From Paenibacillus lignilyticus (lineage in GTDB: Bacteria; Bacillota; Bacilli; Paenibacillales; Paenibacillaceae), in assembly GCF_017942085.1 (NCBI RefSeq), contig NZ_JAGKSP010000001.1:496001-560000 (forward strand): a DNA stretch of 64,000 nucleotides. Direction: 5' to 3'. Position numbers and translations under genes: made by a program. The notes beneath the pieces are model-generated. The model was not told the origin of the DNA, ran no database searches, and was given only the letters and a program-made list of their open reading frames with translations. Below, piece by piece: positions 43,526-52,601 of this stretch; position 1 is the stretch's first letter, and each line of letters opens with the position of its first letter.

Positions 43526-46156
43526 TTAGTGCAGCAGCCCGATCCACTTCCAATAAGGAACGGAAACGACAACGGCCAACAGTACGGCTAGCGCATACCC
43601 GAAAGCAACCTTTTGCCCCTGCCGATGACTGAACGCTCGCTCCTCTGAGCTAAAATAAGCGGTCAAATAAGTAGGCGACTGATAGCTGAAGAAGAATGGA
43701 TCTGTCGATAGCAAGATGACAAACACCAAGATCCAAGGATGCACGCCTGCTTGCTGGGATAACGGAAGCAATGCCGTCACCAGCAAGATTACCGCAGGAT
43801 CGTCTCTGACAATCAGAGTCACGATAAAGCACAATACAATAACAGCTGTCAGGAATAACGCAGGCGAGCTGATAAAGAAAGACATGTTGGAGCCCAGAAA
43901 ATCTGTCAGCGACTCCACGATTCCAAGCTCATTGGCCACATTCGCGAAACTAAAGGCGATGCCAAGGAAGATGAGGAACGTCCAGTCGATGCCGCTGATG
44001 AGCGACTGCCTGTCAAGCACGCTGCTAATGACCAGAACCGAGAAGCCGATCAGCATAATCCACGTACTGTCTATGCCATGCAGTGGCTGCAGCATCATGA
44101 GCACGATACATCCGACCACGGTACAGACCGATATCCGTTCCTCGTTGGTCAGCGGCCCCAGCAGACGGATTTGCTCATCGAGCACTTTTCCGGAAACTTG
44201 TTTGACCGCAATCGTACTGCCACTAAACATGAGCGACAGCGCTACCAGCATAACGGTCCCGAAGACGGCGAAAGCAGGCAGCGCATAGAGCGCCCATTCC
44301 AACCAGGTGACCGGTACCGCGGCTCCCGCCAAGCTATACGCCATGACGTTGGTGTAGGATCCGGTTAGCACAAAAGGCGCCGTAAATCCGTAGAACACCA
44401 TAGCCGCGAGTCCCAAACCGGCAGCGCCATGGCTTCGATCCTTAAAGCCCATCGACTCCGATAACGTTTGGGCGATCGGAACCCCTAAGGAAACTTTGGC
44501 CGAGGAGGATGGAATGAGCGGATTCAGCACGATGCCTCCCGCCACGATCCCCCAGAGCTGGCCGCGAAAATGCGGCGGAAATCTTTTTAAAGCATGCAAG
44601 GACAGCCGATAAAGAATGCCTGATTTCGTAATCACAACGCTGATCGACATGATGAAGATCATATACAGCCAAGTTGGGGAAGCGAATCCCGATAAGGCCA
44701 CTTCCGGCTTAACGACGCCTCCGAGCACCCACAGCATCGCCATTCCCAACGCTACAATATAGTCCGGAATAATATTGACGATCCATAAAATAACCGCGGC
44801 GATGGCGATTCCGATGAACAGCATGCCTTTGTCGGTCAGACCGGCGGCCGGCGGCATGAAATAGAAGATCACAATCATGCTGAGCGCCATAACGAGGGCG
44901 AGCCAGCGAGCCCATTGACTCGGATTAATGAGACGGCTTGCCCGTTCCGCGAAGAACATGCTTTTGCGATTCGTCAGCTTCTGCTGGGCAAGCTGATATT
45001 CCCGTTCCTCGTCTTGAATCGCCTGCGGCCAGCGACCTGATAACACCTGTGCTGCCGCTTCTGCCAACTGCAGGTACTCCAGTGCCTTATGCCGATTATG
45101 CAGCAAGCGGCTTAACTCAGCTCCCCATTCGTATAGCGAAATGAGCTTCACTTTGTTGTCATTCAGCGTGCCTTCTCTCACGGCATGTTCCACGATCCGA
45201 AGGCCTTCTTCCGGGCCATGAACCAAACCTAAGCGAACAGCCAGCTCCAGTGCAGCATAACAGCGTAACAATACCTCGATCGGACATTCCAAGAGCAATC
45301 CGAATGTCTGCGTTTCTTCCGGCTCCGACATCGCTTGCTGCCGGATGACGGTGTGTACAACCTTATCCCAGTTGCCTTCTTCCTTGTACATAACCGCAAG
45401 TGCGAGCCACTGCTCCTGTTCGGTATAGAAGGCTTGCGCATCTTCGATCCATTGCCGTTTCTCCTTGTAGCTGTGCGCAGCGGTTGCCATTTCGATCAGG
45501 GCTGACTTGGCTTCGAGCTTGATTTTGCTCCACTGCGGCTCATTCATTCCATCATCATCTACGGATAGGAATTTGGTCAGGACCGGATATTGCTTCATCT
45601 TCTCTTGAAGAGAGAAGCCGAAACGAAGTTCGATCAGCCCGTTGTGAATCGTAGCCAAATGAGCGGACCAGAGCAGGAACTGGACAAGCGGCTCCGGCAG
45701 CTGCTTCAGCTCTTGCATGATCCATTGCGACCGCATTTCCTTCGAATCGCGCAATCGTTCATTCGTATGCGTTAAACGCTGCGAGATGAGTCTGATAAAA
45801 TACGCCGAAATCGTCGGATGCTCCGTAATAAGCGCATCAAAGGTTTCCCGATCCAGCTGCATCAATACGACATTTGTTGTCGCGACCGCCATGGCCGAAC
45901 GAGCCTCGCCGGTCAGCAGAGCCATCTCCCCAAGCGTGTCCCCTTCATGCAGAAAAGCAAGCGAATGCCGCATCCCATCCGAGCGTGTAAACAGCTCAAT
46001 GGTACCGCTGTCGATAATGTACATCGTATCCCCGGGATCCCCTTGTTCAAACAAGGTAGCTCCGGCCTGCAGCGTAAGCCTCTCCAGCTTTCCGAGCAGC
46101 TTCGCCAGCTCCATATTGGAAAGCTGCTTAAACATTTCAATTTCAATTAGTTTCAT
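43526..46156 (-). CDS. Fusion of a cyclic-nucleotide-binding domain with an SLC13/DASS anion transporter
   Basis: An 876-residue protein. Residues ~5-130 are a cNMP-binding (Crp-like) domain: LFEQGDPGDTMYIIDSGTIELF and the phosphate-cassette region HEGDTLGEMALLTGEARSAMAVA. A helical linker of ~250 residues, possibly repeat-like (FYTEQEQWLALAVMYKEEGNWDKVV, HRQALEYLQLAE-type), follows. The last ~450 residues are a divalent-anion:Na+ symporter domain with about 11-12 segments (IVNIIPDYIVALGMAMLWVLGGV, LNPLIPSSSAKVSLGVPIAQTL, LTGSYTNVMAYSL). It probably imports a di- or tricarboxylate-like anion with nucleotide- or ligand-gated activity. ATG 46156 follows AAGAGGG. It lies next to the allantoin operon but has its own terminator. 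Confidence 0.8.
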   Translation of the reverse strand: MKLIEIEMFKQLSNMELAKLLGKLERLTLQAGATLFEQGDPGDTMYIIDSGTIELFTRSDGMRHSLAFLHEGDTLGEMALLTGEARSAMAVATTNVVLMQLDRETFDALITEHPTISAYFIRLISQRLTHTNERLRDSKEMRSQWIMQELKQLPEPLVQFLLWSAHLATIHNGLIELRFGFSLQEKMKQYPVLTKFLSVDDDGMNEPQWSKIKLEAKSALIEMATAAHSYKEKRQWIEDAQAFYTEQEQWLALAVMYKEEGNWDKVVHTVIRQQAMSEPEETQTFGLLLECPIEVLLRCYAALELAVRLGLVHGPEEGLRIVEHAVREGTLNDNKVKLISLYEWGAELSRLLHNRHKALEYLQLAEAAAQVLSGRWPQAIQDEEREYQLAQQKLTNRKSMFFAERASRLINPSQWARWLALVMALSMIVIFYFMPPAAGLTDKGMLFIGIAIAAVILWIVNIIPDYIVALGMAMLWVLGGVVKPEVALSGFASPTWLYMIFIMSISVVITKSGILYRLSLHALKRFPPHFRGQLWGIVAGGIVLNPLIPSSSAKVSLGVPIAQTLSESMGFKDRSHGAAGLGLAAMVFYGFTAPFVLTGSYTNVMAYSLAGAAVPVTWLEWALYALPAFAVFGTVMLVALSLMFSGSTIAVKQVSGKVLDEQIRLLGPLTNEERISVCTVVGCIVLMMLQPLHGIDSTWIMLIGFSVLVISSVLDRQSLISGIDWTFLIFLGIAFSFANVANELGIVESLTDFLGSNMSFFISSPALFLTAVIVLCFIVTLIVRDDPAVILLVTALLPLSQQAGVHPWILVFVILLSTDPFFFSYQSPTYLTAYFSSEERAFSHRQGQKVAFGYALAVLLAVVVSVPYWKWIGLLH

Positions 46157-46285
46157 GGACCCTCTTCCCAAACTTTTGACCTATAGCTTCAGATAATCTT
46201 CTATGATTTACGACATAATGCGCCTTGTTCCCTTCTTTTGCCCGCGATAATTTCGGAGCATCGCGGTTACCGCCTTAGAAAGCAA

Positions 46286-46312
46286 CAAAAAACACGCCGC
46301 ATTCGGCGTGTT
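46286..46312 (-). terminator. Terminator after the FhuF-like remnant
   Basis: AACACGCCG (46291-46299) pairs perfectly with CGGCGTGTT (46304-46312) around CATT. On the minus strand TTTTTTGTTGC follows. It is a normal distance after the stop codon at 46335. Confidence 0.85.
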
Positions 46313-46334
46313 CGATGGCTCCTCTATGGCCCGC

Positions 46335-46487
46335 TTAAGAAGGTATGCTTTCCAGCATCTCTTTGGCTCTTGCTTCCCGCTCTTCCGGCGTCATACGCGG
46401 ACAGACATAACATTTGGTGCCTTCGACGCGGCGGTCAAACAAGCAGCAGGAGGAACGCATGACCCAGTTCTCGTGACAACCATTTTC
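46335..46487 (-). pseudogene. FhuF-like ferric-siderophore reductase, C-terminal [2Fe-2S] remnant
   Basis: The minus strand encodes about 50 residues: ENGCHENWVMRSSCCLFDRR, then VEGTKCYVCPRMTPEERE and an ending MLESIPS before TAA. The cysteine pattern C-C-x10-C-x2-C is the signature that holds the [2Fe-2S] cluster of FhuF-type ferric-iron reductases. Immediately upstream is an in-frame TAG and then the terminator of the PhyH gene, so the rest of the gene (about 200 residues) is gone. Its own terminator survives. No start codon with a ribosome site is seen. It is read as a decayed iron-uptake gene. Confidence 0.75.
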
Positions 46488-46501
46488 CTACAATGAAATA
46501 A

Positions 46502-46533
46502 AGAAAAGTCCACGAATACGAGATCGTGGACTT
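46502..46533 (-). terminator. Terminator of the PhyH-family gene
   Basis: AAGTCCACGA (46506-46515) pairs perfectly with TCGTGGACTT (46524-46533). On the minus strand TTCTTTATTTC follows. It begins 8 bp after the stop at 46542. Confidence 0.9.
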
Positions 46534-46541
46534 CAACTTCT

Positions 46542-47489
46542 CTATTCCGCTCTGGCCCAAGTACACGGTTCCCCGTCTTTCAGGCCGAGTGCCGTACGTA
46601 TCATGCGTTCCACAACCGAATAATCCTCGGGATTCTCCCGATTGAAATTCATTCGTTCATGCGTCGGCGCTACGCGGTTGCACATGAAACGCGGAACGCC
46701 CAGCTCATTGTCGGATGGAGCATGATACAGGAACGGATGGCAGATTACCATGTCGCCGGGTCCGCCTGTTGTCTCCACTACGCGAAGGGAGTATCCGTCC
46801 GGATCTTCGTAAGCTGTATCCATAAACTTCTGCAGGCGCTCCTTCTTCGCTTGACGATTGTCGGAAGGCGTCTCTGCATAGATGTCATCGGAGACAGGTT
46901 TGTTCTTGCCAAGCAAATCAGCAAGCCAAGGGTGCTTATTACACTCCCGAATCGCCTCGCCAAGACCGATTCCTTCGGGATGTTTCTCCAGCATCTTCGC
47001 TACGATATTATGCGAGCCTTCGGCCACCAACGTTCCCGATCCGCCCTTGCGCACCTCGGAGAATAAGCAAACGAGAAGCACGCCTTGTTCCCAGCTGTCC
47101 AGGTAATGGCGGAAGTGGCTGCCGTCGTAATGCCAGTTGCCCGGCACCTCCGGTCCGAAGTTAACGATGTAGCCGCCCCAGCTGACGTTCTCTCTTTCTT
47201 TGCCCAGCTGCCAGCGTCCTTCGCCGATTAAATCCTCAATTGCGCCTGTCAATCGATCCGAATTCAAGCCGTTGTGGATCGGATGGACATAGTCGCCGAG
47301 CCGTACGACAGGCTGCGTCCAGGTGTTTTGATCCTCTCTATGCACGCCGCGTTTCGCCAGCTCCTCCCACAGGAAATCCTGCACCTTGAGCGCTTCTTCC
47401 CGCGGATAAGCTTGCTCGACTTTTACCCAGCCTTTGTCTATAAAATGCTTCACTTGTTCTTCTGAAAGTACTTTAGGCAATCTAAACAC
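46542..47489 (-). CDS. Phytanoyl-CoA dioxygenase (PhyH) family Fe(II)/2-oxoglutarate oxygenase
   Basis: A 315-residue cytoplasmic protein of the PhyH fold. The iron triad is visible as H120-x-D122 in NWHYDGSHFRHYL and a distal His in MVICHPFLYHAPSDN (H256 by position), followed by an Arg in MCNRVAP that would bind 2-oxoglutarate. Members hydroxylate diverse small molecules, so the substrate is open. The N-terminal EEQVKHFIDKGWVKVEQAYP is the usual PhyH opening. ATG 47489 has only a modest ribosome site. It is monocistronic with its own terminator. The insertion of a strong terminator next to the FhuF remnant suggests this gene's arrival or a deletion removed the reductase gene. Confidence 0.8.
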   Translation of the reverse strand: MFRLPKVLSEEQVKHFIDKGWVKVEQAYPREEALKVQDFLWEELAKRGVHREDQNTWTQPVVRLGDYVHPIHNGLNSDRLTGAIEDLIGEGRWQLGKERENVSWGGYIVNFGPEVPGNWHYDGSHFRHYLDSWEQGVLLVCLFSEVRKGGSGTLVAEGSHNIVAKMLEKHPEGIGLGEAIRECNKHPWLADLLGKNKPVSDDIYAETPSDNRQAKKERLQKFMDTAYEDPDGYSLRVVETTGGPGDMVICHPFLYHAPSDNELGVPRFMCNRVAPTHERMNFNRENPEDYSVVERMIRTALGLKDGEPCTWARAE

Positions 47490-47724
47490 TCCCTAAGTTG
47501 TGAGATGGTTGAACTTGCTTGTCCTTATGTTAGCGCTTTTAGAGGTTCAGAGGGAGAGAGGATTTTCATAAGCTACTGGGAATATCGTAGGAAGCTCTGC
47601 AAGACTTCTAACAATTATCGGAGGTTCTGGACACAAAATTCCTACCCTATGGGCTGATAACATTTCGCCATCCGGAACGTCTATAGTAATAGTGGAATAC
47701 ATGCAATGTAATAGGAGGAACACA

Positions 47725-48159
47725 ATGAAACGCATCCCCAAGCCTGTAATTGCAACTTTCATCTGCTTTGCCGCCCTGCTCGCCGGACTTCTTCTGCTTG
47801 GCAATTATGTGCTGCAACTAGACATCGTCAAAGAGAATCGGGCTTTCTCTGTCCGAATTGATAACAAATCCAGCTACGACCTCGTCGCCGTTGAAACCGG
47901 TTTGCTGACAAGCGACGATGCCGGGAAAACGATCAAGGTACAGCCCAACTTCCATGCAGAGCCCATTCGCAGCGGGACAAGCCAGCACATCAAACCGAAG
48001 TTAAGCTCCGTCGGAGAAGGCGGCATCTACCTCAAATTTACCAATTCAAACGGGGAGTCCTTCGAGCGCTCTGTTTGCTCCTATACGGAACATGTCACCG
48101 GATATACGAAAGTGAAGGTAACCGATAAGGAAATCAAAGTTGATGAAAGCTGTTATTAA
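47725..48159 (+). CDS. Small membrane-anchored extracytoplasmic protein of unknown function
   Basis: A 144-residue protein. The first ~30 residues (KRIPKPVIATFICFAALLAGLLLLGNYVLQL) are an N-terminal membrane anchor or uncleaved signal. The rest is a soluble, beta-rich domain of about 110 residues with the pattern FSVRIDNKSSYDLVAVETGLL, GGIYLKFTNSNGESFERSVCSYTEHV and KVKVTDKEIKVDESCY, with two Cys that could form a disulfide. No family is recognised. ATG 47725 follows TAGGAGGA. It is a single gene facing the YolD-like gene, sharing the bidirectional terminator at 48181-48210. Confidence 0.75.
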   Translation: MKRIPKPVIATFICFAALLAGLLLLGNYVLQLDIVKENRAFSVRIDNKSSYDLVAVETGLLTSDDAGKTIKVQPNFHAEPIRSGTSQHIKPKLSSVGEGGIYLKFTNSNGESFERSVCSYTEHVTGYTKVKVTDKEIKVDESCY

Positions 48160-48178
48160 GGCTGTCCATCAGAACGCA

Positions 48179-48210
48179 AAAAAGCTGCCGGTACCAGCCG
48201 GCAGCTTTTT
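48179..48210. terminator. Bidirectional terminator between convergent small genes
   Basis: AAAAAGCTGCCGG (48179-48191) pairs with CCGGCAGCTTTTT (48198-48210) around a 6-base loop. A-runs and T-runs on both sides let it stop transcription in both directions. Confidence 0.9.
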
Positions 48211-48221
48211 ATTTTGCCCTT

Positions 48222-48482
48222 TTATGCTCTTGGATAATTCACTTGCATGATGTCCATGAACGGAACCTTCTGCAAGCCTTCGGCAGTTTCCACATGCACC
48301 CGACCTGTCCGTGAATCCATCGTGACGATTTGACCTTGGACAGCCTCTTCTCTTCCCCACACCGATAACACGATGATGGATTCCTCTTGGTACGCTTCAA
48401 CCAATTGATTCCCCAATTCCTCCAGTACGAACTCGTCTCGAGTCGGCCTTTTTGGAACCTTAGCTTTTGCCACTGCCGTCAC
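48222..48482 (-). CDS. YolD-like family protein
   Basis: An 86-residue protein of YolD-like pattern: a charged N-terminus, an ELGNQLVEAYQEESIIVLSVWGREEAVQGQIVTMD beta segment, and the final beta strand KVPFMDIMQVNY (F-x-DI-x-x-I type). In Bacillus, YolD-like proteins are often paired with UV-damage repair polymerases (YqjW/UvrX), but no such gene is adjacent. Function is not known. It is a single gene closed by the bidirectional terminator. Confidence 0.65.
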   Translation of the reverse strand: MTAVAKAKVPKRPTRDEFVLEELGNQLVEAYQEESIIVLSVWGREEAVQGQIVTMDSRTGRVHVETAEGLQKVPFMDIMQVNYPRA

Positions 48483-48623
48483 TCCCTATCTATATGAAAC
48501 CGTCATTTCTGTTGTTGAATTGCTCACGAGACTCTATCAAGAGCCCAGACATCCTATTATACCAAATAATTTCTACTACAAATAAAAAACCTTTCAGCAC
48601 TAGAAAGAGAACGAGATGGAAGT

Positions 48624-48652
48624 GCATAAATATCCCAATTTGTTGCAAAATA
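48624..48652 (+). promoter_or_regulatory. Sigma-G-like promoter of the first ger operon
   Basis: GCATA (48624-48628) fits the sigma-G -35 box GHATR. After a 17-bp gap, CAAAATA (48646-48652) fits the -10 box CATNNTA with one change. It lies 33 bp before ATG 48686. Forespore expression is expected for germination receptors. Confidence 0.5.
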
Positions 48653-48685
48653 ACCATATTGAGCGTATTGGGGGGGTGTTCAGCG

Positions 48686-50233
48686 ATGGGGTTGTTCCGC
48701 AACATACTTCGAGGTAAGCGGCAACGCAGCCGGCATTACGATTCGGCACCGCAACCGAAGAAGCCGCAGGCTGCGAAGCCGATCTGCAGCGAAATGGACA
48801 CCAATATATCTGATCTACAGGCATTGCTCACCGAAATTCCCGAACTCATTACACGCCGATTTCTAATTAAATCGACGCAAGAGCGTGCAGCCCTGGTCTA
48901 TCTTGATAATATGTCCGACAAGGTTGCCATCAATAACGATATCCTTCGTCCGCTCATGCATGAAACCGCAGCCGATCCCCAGATCGAACATATCATTACC
49001 GTCGGCGGGATTCGTACAGCAACCGATTTATATCAAATCGAGCAAGCCGTTTTGCAAGGAACCAGTGTCTTATTCGTGGATCACAACAGCACGGCTACTC
49101 TTCTGGATACGCATGGCTGGCCGCAAAGAGCCATCGAAGATCCCCAAATGGAAGCTTCATTAAAAGGGGCTCACCAAGGGTTCGTGGAAACGGGCTGCCA
49201 GAATATCGCCCTTATTCGAAGATACATTCCGAACCGGGAATTGAAAATAAAAGAAACCAGCGTCGGAGAACGCGGGAGAACCAAAATCAGTATTTTATAT
49301 TTGGCTGACGTGGCTAATCCGCAAGTGCTTCAAGAGTTACTCGACCGAATCGATCGAATCGATGTGGATGCAATCCTATCCTCGGGCGAGCTGGAGGAGT
49401 TCATCGAAGACAACTCGTTCTCTCCCTTTCCGCAATTTGTAACGACAGAACGACCGGACTCTGTAGCTTCGCAAATTCTGCAAGGCCGCTTAGCCATCGT
49501 AATCGATAAATCTCCGGAGGTTCTGATCGGTCCGGCCAATTTCGCGATGTTCTTCCAAACGATCGATGACTACAGCAATCGCTGGCAAGTGTCGTCCTTT
49601 ATTCGGATACTGCGGTTTCTCGCCTTCTTTATTACGATCTTCTTGCCTTCGTTCTATATCGCCGTCATCTCGTACAACTTTGAGGTCATCCCGCTTCGAC
49701 TGTTATTGTCGGTTGGGCAATCCAGGGCAAGCGTTCCGTTCCCCCCGATTCTCGAAGCTTTTATTATGGAAATTACGCTTGAAATGCTGAAAGAAGCCGG
49801 GATTCGACTGCCGGCTCCGATTGGTCAGACCGTTGGCATCGTCGGTGCGATCGTAATTGGACAAGCGACAGTGCAAGCAGGAGTCGTGAGCAATATCATG
49901 GTTATCGTCGTTTCGCTGACGGCATTGTCTTCCTTTATCATCCCAAATAACGACATGTCATCCGCCATCCGATTAATTCGCTTCCCCATGATGCTGGTTG
50001 CGTTCATCTATGGCCTGCTTGGCGTGGCCATTGGCATGCTGGTGCTGCTTATCCATTTGATTTCACTCGAGTCGCTTGGCACGCCTTACTTCAGCCCCTT
50101 CAGCCCGGTCAGGTTTAGAGATTTGAAGGATACGATCATCCGTTTACCGATATGGAAAATGACTACGCGTCCACTCAGTGCCAGAGGCATTCAGAGTAAG
50201 AAGCAAGCTTCTGACAGAGGTGATAAAAATTGA
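48686..50233 (+). CDS. Spore germination receptor subunit A (GerA/GerKA family)
   Basis: A protein of about 515 residues. A soluble N-terminal region (1-290) holds two domains and the family motif RRYIPNRELKIKETSVGERGRTKISILYL. About five membrane segments follow (290-490) with PFPPILEAFIMEITLEMLKEAGIRLPAPIGQTVGIVGAIVIG, the most conserved stretch of GerA proteins. In the spore inner membrane it forms a nutrient receptor with the next two products. ATG 48686 follows GGGGGGTG; an in-frame extension upstream runs through the promoter and is rejected. TGA 50233 overlaps the next start (TTGA). The germinant is unknown. Confidence 0.92.
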   Translation: MGLFRNILRGKRQRSRHYDSAPQPKKPQAAKPICSEMDTNISDLQALLTEIPELITRRFLIKSTQERAALVYLDNMSDKVAINNDILRPLMHETAADPQIEHIITVGGIRTATDLYQIEQAVLQGTSVLFVDHNSTATLLDTHGWPQRAIEDPQMEASLKGAHQGFVETGCQNIALIRRYIPNRELKIKETSVGERGRTKISILYLADVANPQVLQELLDRIDRIDVDAILSSGELEEFIEDNSFSPFPQFVTTERPDSVASQILQGRLAIVIDKSPEVLIGPANFAMFFQTIDDYSNRWQVSSFIRILRFLAFFITIFLPSFYIAVISYNFEVIPLRLLLSVGQSRASVPFPPILEAFIMEITLEMLKEAGIRLPAPIGQTVGIVGAIVIGQATVQAGVVSNIMVIVVSLTALSSFIIPNNDMSSAIRLIRFPMMLVAFIYGLLGVAIGMLVLLIHLISLESLGTPYFSPFSPVRFRDLKDTIIRLPIWKMTTRPLSARGIQSKKQASDRGDKN

Positions 50234-51324
50234 AAAAATATGCGCTGAACGAGATTACGGTACTGCAATATATCTTCATGATCCACGCGACGCAGTTAGG
50301 ATTTGGTTTATTGTCGCTGCCAGCGGATTTAGCGATGTATGCGGGAACGGACGGCTGGATTTCCCTTCTGATCGGATGGGCACTTGCCGTTCTTGCCAGT
50401 CTCTTTATTGTCCAAGTGATGAAAAAACACCAGGATGATACGATCTATGATCTTATTCCTCGCTACTTCGGCAAAGTTCTGGGCTTTATCCTGAACAGCT
50501 GCATGATCGTCTTTTTCATGTTCGGTTTCTTTGTATCGTTCTTATCCGCCGTTGGCTTCTTCAAACTAGAGCTCTTGGCAAATACGCCGAATTTCTTATT
50601 GGTACTCTTGTTTGCCTTGCCTACCTACCAGCTCGCCCGTAACAATGTTCGCATTCTGGCGAGATATGCGGAAATCACGTTTTGGAGTTTCCTGTGGATT
50701 CTGCTTATCATCCTATATCCCTTGAAAGAATCGCACTGGTTGTACTTGTTGCCCGTTCTCAAAGAAGGATGGGGACCGGTCCTGAAAGCGGCAAACCCGA
50801 CCGGACTCTCTTTCCTCGGATTTGAAATCAGCTTTATTCTTTACCCGTTCCTTAAACATAAAGAGAAGGCGGCAATGGGCATTATCGCAGGAAATACGAT
50901 TACGCTTGTGATCTATATGATCGTGATCCTGATTTGTTTCCTATTTTTCTCGCCGGACGATATCACCTCTTACAAATATCCAACCTTAAAAGTATTAAAG
51001 ATCATTGAATTTCGCTTCATGGAACGGATTGAAATTATTGTCTTGGTTGCCTACTTGTTCTTGATCTTCCGGGTATGGACCCATTATCTGTACGCATCAA
51101 CGTTCGGCATTAGTCGACTGCTGGGGAAACAAGACCACAAACCCTTTGTTAGACTCGCCATAATCGGCATGCTTATTCTATCGACTTTCTATAGACCTTC
51201 CTCCTCTGAATTTGTATCTATGCTTAAGCTGTTCGGTAATGCGGGGTGGTACTTCGCATTTGCGCTGCCCCTAATCCTATTGGCGTACACAAGCGTGTTT
51301 AAGCCCAGAGGAGGATTACAATGA
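50230..51324 (+). CDS. Spore germination receptor subunit B (GerB/GerKB family permease)
   Basis: A 364-residue protein with ten predicted membrane segments, of the amino-acid-permease-like GerB family: LQYIFMIHATQLGFGLLSLPADLAMYAGTDGWISLLIGWALA at the N-terminus. It carries the ligand pocket in germination receptors. The start is TTG 50230 after AGAGGTGAT, overlapping the gerA-like stop by four bases. It is followed by the GerC lipoprotein with an ATGA overlap. Confidence 0.92.
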   Translation: MKKYALNEITVLQYIFMIHATQLGFGLLSLPADLAMYAGTDGWISLLIGWALAVLASLFIVQVMKKHQDDTIYDLIPRYFGKVLGFILNSCMIVFFMFGFFVSFLSAVGFFKLELLANTPNFLLVLLFALPTYQLARNNVRILARYAEITFWSFLWILLIILYPLKESHWLYLLPVLKEGWGPVLKAANPTGLSFLGFEISFILYPFLKHKEKAAMGIIAGNTITLVIYMIVILICFLFFSPDDITSYKYPTLKVLKIIEFRFMERIEIIVLVAYLFLIFRVWTHYLYASTFGISRLLGKQDHKPFVRLAIIGMLILSTFYRPSSSEFVSMLKLFGNAGWYFAFALPLILLAYTSVFKPRGGLQ

Positions 51325-52481
51325 CCGGTATTCGATTCATAAAAGTCCTCTTCACACTCACCATGTTTGTGATGCTGCTCCCCGGCTGCTTCGATCAGAT
51401 GAATCTAGAGGATGCTTCCATCTCGCTCATGCTCGGCATTGATGTCGATGAGGATAATCAAATTGTCATTTACTCACAAAGTCCTGTCTTCTATAGAGAA
51501 GCCAAGGAAAAAACGGAATCCGCGTTCGTACGTGCCGATTCAATTAGGCTCGCCCGCGCTAAGTTTGACTCCATGTTAACCGGGATTACAACCGGCGGGA
51601 AGCTGCAATCGATTCTGGTTGGCAAACGACTGTTGCAGCAGAAGGATTGGTACGATATTTTCGATCTCTTCTATCGTGTGCCGAAGCAGACAGAAACGCC
51701 TATCATTGTCGTTGTTGACGGGCCGATCGAGAACATCTTTCACTATAAGCCGATTGATAAGCCACGGCTATCTCTTCATGTGAGGAAGCTCATCGAAACA
51801 GCGAATAAGGGCAACATCACGGTTTCGAGGAACTTGCAGGAGCTGCGGCGAGAAATGAAAGACAAAGGAATGACGGCCTCTTTAACGCAGTTGAAAAAAG
51901 AGAAGCAAAACGTGGTTGTAACCGGCACTGCATTGCTGAACAAGCAAGGTCAGTTGAAAGAGCATTTCTCGCTTCAAGAAACAACCTTATTTCTTCTCTT
52001 ACAGCATCAATTCACAGGGACACCTTCGTTCATTCTCGAATTGGATGGCGTCCAAGAAGAAAGTGAGGATGGTAACCATGCCGTCAAGAATGCTGTAGCG
52101 TTCGAGATCTTAAAAAGCAGGTACGATGTAGGTACAAACGTACGGGATGGAAGGTTTATATTTGACGTAACCATGCAACTCAACATAATCGTAACGACGA
52201 TGCAAACCGATGATCCCGAATACGCCAAGGAAACAACACCTAAATTACAGCGTCTAATTGCAACTAAACTTCAGCAGCAGTTCCAGCAGCTCATCCATAG
52301 ATGTCAGGACAAGCAAATTGATCCCTTCGGGTTCGGCATCTACGCCAGAGCTTACCAGTATAAAGCTTGGAAGCCTGTTCAGGATGATTGGGGAGCTGCG
52401 TTCGCGGATGCGAATGTGAATATCAAGCTGAAAGTGGCGATTAAGAGTACGGGTGTCGTCGATTTGTACAGTCCTTTGTAG
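51321..52481 (+). CDS. Spore germination receptor lipoprotein C (GerC/GerKC family)
   Basis: A 386-residue lipoprotein: hydrophobic signal KVLFTLTMFVM, lipobox LLPGC (Cys23), then FDQMNLEDASISLMLGIDVDEDN, a Ger(x)C opening. The body matches the family throughout (LQSILVGKRLL, DLFYRVPKQTETPIIVVVDG, LKVAIKSTGVVDLYSPL at the end). It is anchored outside the spore inner membrane and needed for receptor function. ATG 51321 overlaps the gerB-like stop (ATGA). No clear terminator follows; the next 200 bp are rich in palindromes. Confidence 0.9.
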   Translation: MTGIRFIKVLFTLTMFVMLLPGCFDQMNLEDASISLMLGIDVDEDNQIVIYSQSPVFYREAKEKTESAFVRADSIRLARAKFDSMLTGITTGGKLQSILVGKRLLQQKDWYDIFDLFYRVPKQTETPIIVVVDGPIENIFHYKPIDKPRLSLHVRKLIETANKGNITVSRNLQELRREMKDKGMTASLTQLKKEKQNVVVTGTALLNKQGQLKEHFSLQETTLFLLLQHQFTGTPSFILELDGVQEESEDGNHAVKNAVAFEILKSRYDVGTNVRDGRFIFDVTMQLNIIVTTMQTDDPEYAKETTPKLQRLIATKLQQQFQQLIHRCQDKQIDPFGFGIYARAYQYKAWKPVQDDWGAAFADANVNIKLKVAIKSTGVVDLYSPL

Positions 52482-52601
52482 CCTATATTTGGCGTGGCAC
52501 TCTTCACCGCCATAGCCGGCATTGCCGATCACCGTGTTTTTAACTACTGTGGCGATCGCATGACCATCATCCAGAGGGCACTCCCACCGTGTGCAGTGCA
52601 A

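Noticed and set aside
47547-47804. A minus-strand open frame overlapping the small secreted-protein gene
   Set aside because: Low-complexity translation, no ribosome site, and it is antisense to the better-supported 47725-48159 frame.
48467-48685. N-terminal extension of the first GerA-like protein to 48467
   Set aside because: It passes through the sigma-G-like promoter and overlaps the start of the YolD-like gene; ATG 48686 has a proper ribosome site and family-like length.
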